NCBI RefSeq assembly: GCF_000379485.1
Contig: NZ_KB902277.1
Span: 62,001 to 126,000, forward strand
Length of the DNA: 64,000 bases
Direction of reading: 5' to 3'
From: Wenxinia marina DSM 24838
Lineage (GTDB): Bacteria; Pseudomonadota; Alphaproteobacteria; Rhodobacterales; Rhodobacteraceae
Positions 59,612-64,000 of this stretch are shown piece by piece. Below the pieces are notes generated by a model that did not search any database, had not been told where the DNA came from, and worked only from the letters and a program-made list of their open reading frames with translations. Position numbers and translations under genes: made by a program. Each line of letters begins with the position of its first letter. The stretch's first letter is position 1.

Positions 59612-59954
59612 TCTCCAGCACCTCGGCGTTCGAGAACGGCTTGGTCATGAAGCGGTCCGCGCCGAGGCTCAGCGCGAGGTCGCGATCGCGGGACTGGCCG
59701 CGGGCGGTCAGCATCATCACGGGGACGGCGGCGGTCTCGGGGCTGGCGCGCAGGTCGCGCAGGATGTCGAGGCCCGAGCGGCCGGGCAGCATGATGTCGA
59801 GGATCACGAGGTCGGGCGGCGCCCGGCGCACCCGGTCGGCCGCGCTGGCGCCGTCGGCGTGGGTGTGCACGGTCCAGCCGTCACGGCTGAGAATGAAGCT
59901 GATCGCCTCGGTGATGTTCGGCTCGTCCTCGATCACCAGCACCCGCTTGGCCAT
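59586..59954 (-). CDS. Single-domain response regulator
   Basis: 122 residues from the ATG at the complement of 59952-59954 (MAKRVLVIEDEPNITEAISF). Asp53 in LVILDIMLPGRSGLD is the phospho-acceptor; Thr/Ala and Lys switch residues appear in MLTARGQ and FMTKPFS. There is no output domain, so it probably acts by protein contacts. It forms a likely pair with the symporter-kinase two genes on. Two GGGGGAGG runs precede the ATG, one of them only one base away. Confidence 0.92.
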   Translation of the reverse strand: MAKRVLVIEDEPNITEAISFILSRDGWTVHTHADGASAADRVRRAPPDLVILDIMLPGRSGLDILRDLRASPETAAVPVMMLTARGQSRDRDLALSLGADRFMTKPFSNAEVLENVRTLVAG

Positions 59955-60050
59955 GCCTCCCCCGCGCCTCCCCCGCGCGCGCAGCGGGACGCGGCCCCTC
60001 CCGGCCGCGCGCCCGCGCAACGATGTTATCGGGGCAAAGCGCGCGGCTTG

Positions 60051-61367
60051 TCAAAGCGCGTGACCCCGCGCCTCGCCGTCGTCCTCGGGCAGGACGCTCG
60101 GCTCGCGGCGCGCGGGGCAGCGGCGGCGGGGGCAGATGCGGCAGGCGATGCCGACCGGAGCCGGCGGGTCGAGGCCGGGCGGCGGATCGGTCAGCACCAG
60201 CATCACGGCCTCGGTCAGGACGGGCCCGCCGAAGGCGGCGGGCGCCACGGGCTCGGCCACCGCGTAGACGAGGAGGCGGGGCGCGTCGCCGGGCAGCGCC
60301 ACCGCCGCGCGGATCGCCCGGCCCGGCTGGCCGAGCGCCTGGTAGAGCGGCCAGAGCGGACAGCCCGGCCCGGCCCGCGGCAGGACGAAACCCGGCGCGG
60401 TCTTGAGCTGCAGCAGCGCCCCGGCGCCGTCGCAGACCGCAAGGCCGGTGGGCGGATGGCCCTCTCCCGGCGGCAGCGCGGCAAGGCGGCGAAGGACGGC
60501 GGCAAGCGGCGCGCCGAAGCGCCGGGCGAGAGCCGCCGGATCGTACCCCGTCTCCCGCGCCGCCGCGCCGAACTCCGTCAGGGGCAGCGCCCGCGCGTCC
60601 GCCGCATACCGGGAGAGCCACGCCGTCGCCAGCCGCTGCGCCGCCGGCGGTCCGATCCCCGGCACCCCGGCCGCGACCTCCGCCGGTGTCGCCGCAGGCT
60701 CCGGCCCCTCGAGCGCGGCCACGTGGTGGTCCGTCCGGTCGAGGAACTGCGCCAGCGCCTCCGCCGGGCTGGCCGCAGCGCCCTCCACCGGCTCCAGCCG
60801 CCGCGCCAGCTCGCGCGAGGCGTCGGCGAGGCGCAGGGAATCGTCGTGGATGTTGCGGTGGAACCGCTCCTGCCAGTCCCGGTCGAGGTCGTCCGCGCCG
60901 ACGAGGATGGACGCCGTCGACCGGATCGACGTCACGGCCGAGATCAGCTCGTGCAGCGAGGTGGCGAGGCGCGGGTCGTGGGCGAGCCGGTCTGTCAGCG
61001 CCGCAACGCGGCCCTCCAGCTCGCCCACCCGCGCCGCCTGACGCGCGACGAGCGCGGCCCAGCCCGGGAAGGCTTCGGCGAAGGCCTCGGCGCGATCCTC
61101 CTCGGCCTCGCTGCCCGGCGCGGCCGCCGCGGCGGCGAGCTGGTCGAGGAGCGGTCGGCCGGCGCCCTGGCTGAGCACCGCGGGCTCCACCTCCAGCTCG
61201 GCCGCGATGCGGTTCAGGAGGCGGCCGCCGATTCTGCGGCGGTTGTGCTCGATGAGGTTGAGGTAGCTGGCCGAGATGCCGGCGGCGCGGGCGAGGTCAG
61301 CCTGGGCGAGACCGCGGTCGAGCCGACGGGCCCGGATCCGGCTGCCGGCGAGCGCGCTGCGGGCCAT
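60051..61367 (-). CDS. ScfR-type (short-chain fatty acyl) XRE-family regulator
   Basis: 438 residues from the ATG at the complement of 61365-61367, preferred over one eight codons upstream because GAGGAA precedes it. An N-terminal XRE HTH (SRIRARRLDRGLAQADLARA, GISASYLNLIEHNRR) is followed by a DUF2083 C-terminus ending GIACRICPRRRCPARREPS, the cysteine-rich end of short-chain fatty acyl-CoA regulators such as RamB and PccR. It is divergent from a binding-protein gene at 61601, so control of that transporter is a fair guess. Confidence 0.9.
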   Translation of the reverse strand: MARSALAGSRIRARRLDRGLAQADLARAAGISASYLNLIEHNRRRIGGRLLNRIAAELEVEPAVLSQGAGRPLLDQLAAAAAAPGSEAEEDRAEAFAEAFPGWAALVARQAARVGELEGRVAALTDRLAHDPRLATSLHELISAVTSIRSTASILVGADDLDRDWQERFHRNIHDDSLRLADASRELARRLEPVEGAAASPAEALAQFLDRTDHHVAALEGPEPAATPAEVAAGVPGIGPPAAQRLATAWLSRYAADARALPLTEFGAAARETGYDPAALARRFGAPLAAVLRRLAALPPGEGHPPTGLAVCDGAGALLQLKTAPGFVLPRAGPGCPLWPLYQALGQPGRAIRAAVALPGDAPRLLVYAVAEPVAPAAFGGPVLTEAVMLVLTDPPPGLDPPAPVGIACRICPRRRCPARREPSVLPEDDGEARGHAL

Positions 61368-61484
61368 CGGAGATTCCTCGTGCGTTTCCAAGGGCTTTCT
61401 GCGCCCGCGGGAAAAATCGTTTGCAGATTAACGCGCGAGCCTGTCGAAGTCTTTACAAAAAAGGCGAGCGTTCCGAGACCCTTG

Positions 61485-61512
61485 TTGAGCGCTTTACGAT
61501 CCCGCCGATACT
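61485..61512 (+). promoter_or_regulatory. Candidate promoter of the ABC transporter operon
   Basis: TTGAGC (61485-61490), a 16-base spacer and GATACT (61507-61512). Upstream of it, TTTGCAGA (61419) and TTTACAAA (61453) resemble half-sites of the TTTGCAAA motif bound by ScfR-type regulators, but the match is partial. Confidence 0.45.
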
Positions 61513-61600
61513 GGCCCCCGCACACGACAAGCGTGCGCGTGCCCTGCTCGGGACGAGGAGGTCCGGGGCGAGGCGCGACAAACCGACTGGGAGGATATCG

Positions 61601-62995
61601 ATGTCCAGACACTTCACGCGGCGTGGCGTGCTCAAGTCCGGCGCCGTCGCCGGCGCAGGCCTCGCCCTGCCGACGTACCTGCGCGCGCAGGAGAGCGGAT
61701 TCACCAATGCGCCGACGGGCGACACCGTCATTCTCGGCTTCAACGTGCCGCAGACCGGCGCCTACGCCGACGAGGGCGCGGACGAGCTGCGCGCGTTCCA
61801 GCTGGCGGTGGAGCACCTGAACGGCGAAGGCGACGGCGGCATGCTGCAGACCTTCTCCGAGCAGAACCTCGACGGCACCGGCATCCTCGGCAAGCGGGTC
61901 GACTACGTCACCGGCGACACCCAGACCAAGTCCGACGTCGCCCGCGCCTCGGCGCAGTCGATGATCCAGAAGGACGGCGCGATCATGATCTCGGGCGGCT
62001 CGTCGTCCGGTCCCGCGATCGCGGTGCAGGCGCTCTGCCAGGAGGCCGGCGTCATCTTCATGGCCGGCCTGACGCACTCCAACGACACGACCGGCAAGGA
62101 CAAGAAGGCCAACGGCTTCCGCCACTTCTTCAACGCCTACATGTCGGGCGCGGCGCTGCCGCCGATTCTGGCCGAGCAGTACGGCACCGACCGCCGCGCC
62201 TATCACCTGACCGCCGACTACACCTGGGGCTGGACCCAGGAGGAGTCGATCAAGGCCGCGACCGAGGCGCTGGGCTGGGAGACCGCAAACACCGTGCTGA
62301 CCCCGGTCGGCGCGGGCGACTTCTCGTCCTACATCACGCCGGTCCTGCAGTCGGGCGCCGACGTGCTGATCCTGAACCACTACGGCGGGGACATGGTGAA
62401 CTCGCTGACCCAGGCGGTGCAGTTCGGCCTGCGCGACCGTCAGGTCAACGGCAAGAACTTCGAGATCGTCGTGCCGCTCTACTCCGAGCTGATGGCCGCG
62501 GGCGCCGGCGAGGCGATCAAGGGCATCTACGGCTCGATGAACTGGAACTGGCAGTTGCAGGACGCGGGCACGCAGGCCTTCACCCGCTCGTTCGGCGAGA
62601 AGTACGGCTTCCCGCCGTCGAACGCGGCGCACACCTGCTACGTGCAGACCCTGCTCTATGCCGACGCGGTCACGCGGGCCGGCAGCTTCAACCCCTGCGC
62701 GGTGGTCGAGGCGCTGGAGGGACGGACCGGCGGCAGCGGCAGCCTCGAGGGGATCGACTCGGCGTCGAACGAGGGCTTCCTGTTCGACGGCATGGGCAAC
62801 GGCCCGACGCTCTACCGCGCGGCGGACCACCAGTGCTTCAAGGACGTGCTGGTCGTGCGCGGGGCCGAGAACCCGACCACGCCCTACGACAACCTCGAGA
62901 TCGTCGAGGTCACTCCGGTCGAGCAGGTGTGGTACGAGCCCGACCACCCGCAGTTCGCCGGCGGCGATCTCGGCGAGTGCAACCCGGGCGCCTGA
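61601..62995 (+). CDS. ABC transporter periplasmic substrate-binding protein (Liv/Urt type)
   Basis: 464 residues behind GGGAGGA. It has a twin-arginine signal (TRRGVLKSGAVAGAGLALPT) ahead of a mature type I periplasmic binding fold (VILGFNVPQTGAYADEGADE, GGSSSGPAIAVQALCQEAGV, TADYTWGWTQEESIKAATEA). Members bind branched-chain amino acids, urea, short amides or fatty-acid-like compounds; the substrate cannot be read here. The divergent ScfR regulator hints at an acyl compound. Confidence 0.92.
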   Translation: MSRHFTRRGVLKSGAVAGAGLALPTYLRAQESGFTNAPTGDTVILGFNVPQTGAYADEGADELRAFQLAVEHLNGEGDGGMLQTFSEQNLDGTGILGKRVDYVTGDTQTKSDVARASAQSMIQKDGAIMISGGSSSGPAIAVQALCQEAGVIFMAGLTHSNDTTGKDKKANGFRHFFNAYMSGAALPPILAEQYGTDRRAYHLTADYTWGWTQEESIKAATEALGWETANTVLTPVGAGDFSSYITPVLQSGADVLILNHYGGDMVNSLTQAVQFGLRDRQVNGKNFEIVVPLYSELMAAGAGEAIKGIYGSMNWNWQLQDAGTQAFTRSFGEKYGFPPSNAAHTCYVQTLLYADAVTRAGSFNPCAVVEALEGRTGGSGSLEGIDSASNEGFLFDGMGNGPTLYRAADHQCFKDVLVVRGAENPTTPYDNLEIVEVTPVEQVWYEPDHPQFAGGDLGECNPGA

Positions 62996-63005
62996 CGCCC
63001 GGACC

Positions 63006-63033
63006 GCGGGACGGGGCATAGCCCCCGTCCCGC
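63006..63033 (+). other. Intercistronic hairpin after the binding-protein gene
   Basis: GCGGGACGGGG and CCCCGTCCCGC form a perfect 11-bp stem with a CATAGC loop, 11 bases past the stop and about 60 before the permease ATG. No T run. Such hairpins commonly protect the mRNA of the highly expressed binding protein from decay. Confidence 0.6.
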
Positions 63034-63093
63034 CCTTGCTCCCGGCCGCGCGCCGGGAACCTCCCGCTTCCCATCGCAAGGACGCCCGGGGCC

Positions 63094-64000
63094 ATGGACG
63101 CCATCATCCTTCAAATCCTGAACGGGCTCGACAAGGGCTCGGCCTACGCGCTGATCGCGCTGGGCCTCACGCTGATCTTCGGCACCCTCGGGGTCGTGAA
63201 CTTCGCCCACGGCGCGCTGTTCATGATCGGCGCCTTCTGCGCCGTCACGCTGAACGCCCTTCTGGGGATGAGCCACCAGGTCGAGGACCCGACGCGCACC
63301 GACTTTCTCGGCAACCCGCTGCAGGTCGACGTGCCCTACGTGCAGGACATCTTCGGCGAGGCGCTGGGCGCCAGCATCATCGACTGGGCGGTGCCGCTGT
63401 CGATCCTGCTGGCAATCCCGGTGATGCTGCTGATCGGCCTCGTGATGGAGCGCGGCCTGATCCGGCACTTCTACAAGCGCCCCCACGCGGACCAGATCCT
63501 CGTGACCTTCGGCCTCGCCATCGTGCTGCAGGAGATCATCAAGGCGATCTACGGCGCCAACCCGATCCCGACCCCGGCGCCCGACGCATTCCGCGGCTCG
63601 GTCGATTTCGGACAGTGGCTGGGGTTCCAGGCTGGCTCGATCATCTATCCGGTGTGGCGGCTGGTCTACTTCTTCTTCTCGGCACTCATCATCGCCGGCG
63701 TGTTCGCCTTCCTGCAGTTCACAACCTTCGGGATGGTGGTGCGCGCCGGCATGGCCGACCGCGAGACGGTGGGCCTCCTCGGGATCGACATCGACCGCCG
63801 CTTCACGCTGATGTTCGGGATCGCCGCGGCGGTCGCGGGGCTGGCGGGCGTGATGTACACGCCGATCCTCAGCCCCAACTACCACATGGGCATGGACTTC
63901 CTCGTCCTCAGCTTCGTCGTGGTCGTCGTCGGCGGCATGGGCTCGCTCCCGGGTGCGGTGCTGGCCGGGTTCCTTCTCGGGATCCTGCAGAGCTTCGCCT
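63094..64000 (+). CDS. livH: Branched-chain-type ABC permease LivH, 5' part
   Basis: The frame opens at the ATG at 63094 and runs out of the window without a stop; about 302 residues are visible. It shows the LivH signature: GSAYALIALGLTLIFGTLGV, VNFAHGALFMIGAF, a hydrophilic insertion (EDPTRTDFLGNPLQVDVPYV), FGLAIVLQEI, MVVRAGMADRETVGLLGIDI and GVMYTPILSPN near the end. About eight membrane helices. It follows the binding protein by 98 bases and is part of the same operon. Confidence 0.93.
   Translation, partial: MDAIILQILNGLDKGSAYALIALGLTLIFGTLGVVNFAHGALFMIGAFCAVTLNALLGMSHQVEDPTRTDFLGNPLQVDVPYVQDIFGEALGASIIDWAVPLSILLAIPVMLLIGLVMERGLIRHFYKRPHADQILVTFGLAIVLQEIIKAIYGANPIPTPAPDAFRGSVDFGQWLGFQAGSIIYPVWRLVYFFFSALIIAGVFAFLQFTTFGMVVRAGMADRETVGLLGIDIDRRFTLMFGIAAAVAGLAGVMYTPILSPNYHMGMDFLVLSFVVVVVGGMGSLPGAVLAGFLLGILQSFA

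Overview
The window is a GC-rich (close to 70 % by eye), densely coded chromosomal segment of an alphaproteobacterium, most likely a member of the Rhodobacterales (Rhodobacteraceae/Paracoccaceae). Pointers are an IscR without the usual cluster cysteines, a palindrome of the Iron-Rhodo-box type on the iscR promoter, a short LOV protein of the Rhodobacter kind, an imuA-imuB-dnaE2 cassette behind a GAAC-N7-GAAC LexA site, a GapR/DUF2312 protein, and dispersed palindromic repeats next to stop codons. No prophage, transposase, integrase or CRISPR array is visible. The genus cannot be told from this sequence.

Layout. 1-7844 (minus): an iron-sulfur operon iscR - cysteine desulfurase - sufB - acidic protein - ybjQ-like - methyltransferase-like - sufC - sufD - two YIP1-type membrane proteins - sufS (cut by the window edge). 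8020-9837: a small hydrolase, two small unknowns and a DUF4112 protein. 10009-13550: two unrelated NADP isocitrate dehydrogenases side by side, separated by a terminator. 13731-16603: an SMR efflux protein, TypA/BipA and a cupin. 16677-18621: an acetolactate synthase large subunit behind a leader peptide and attenuator. 19000-24238: GNAT/FemAB-like and DMT proteins, enolase, two exported PRC-barrel proteins, a DUF985 cupin and a TusA-like protein. 24295-27084: RNase E with a long leader. 27767-32077 (minus): DUF3592 - purQ - dctB - dctD. 32817-35568 (minus): xylB-xylA. 35751-42336: the SOS mutagenesis cassette. 42604-46597: ATP-grasp, alpha-E, transglutaminase and Anbu protease, a four-gene amidoligase-type system of unknown product. 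46601-51055: a CheB-CheR-PAS-HWE kinase with a single-domain regulator, next to a divergent LOV photoreceptor. 51061-51136: tRNA-Thr. 51185-54893: an Fe(III) ABC permease, an unknown, GapR and small proteins. 54948-61367 (minus): an orphan FliM-like SpoA protein, a symporter-histidine kinase with its response regulator, and a ScfR-type regulator divergent from a branched-chain/amide-type ABC transporter that runs off the right edge.

Regulation readable in the DNA: an Iron-Rhodo-box-like palindrome on the iscR -10, a second near-copy inside the cysteine desulfurase gene built from codons rare in this genome, an ilv attenuator with mutually exclusive hairpins, a LexA box on the imuA -10, and a palindrome over the proposed rne -10.

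Four families of intergenic repeats recur: a ~163-bp element with a GCGTCTGGCC/GGCCAGACGC hairpin; paired GGTGGGTGAAACCCACC palindromes; post-stop stem-loop chains ending in a GAGGTATTTGG-type tail; and GTCCCGGG...CCCGGGAC double hairpins. All functional calls rest on reading the sequence and family knowledge; no database search was run.
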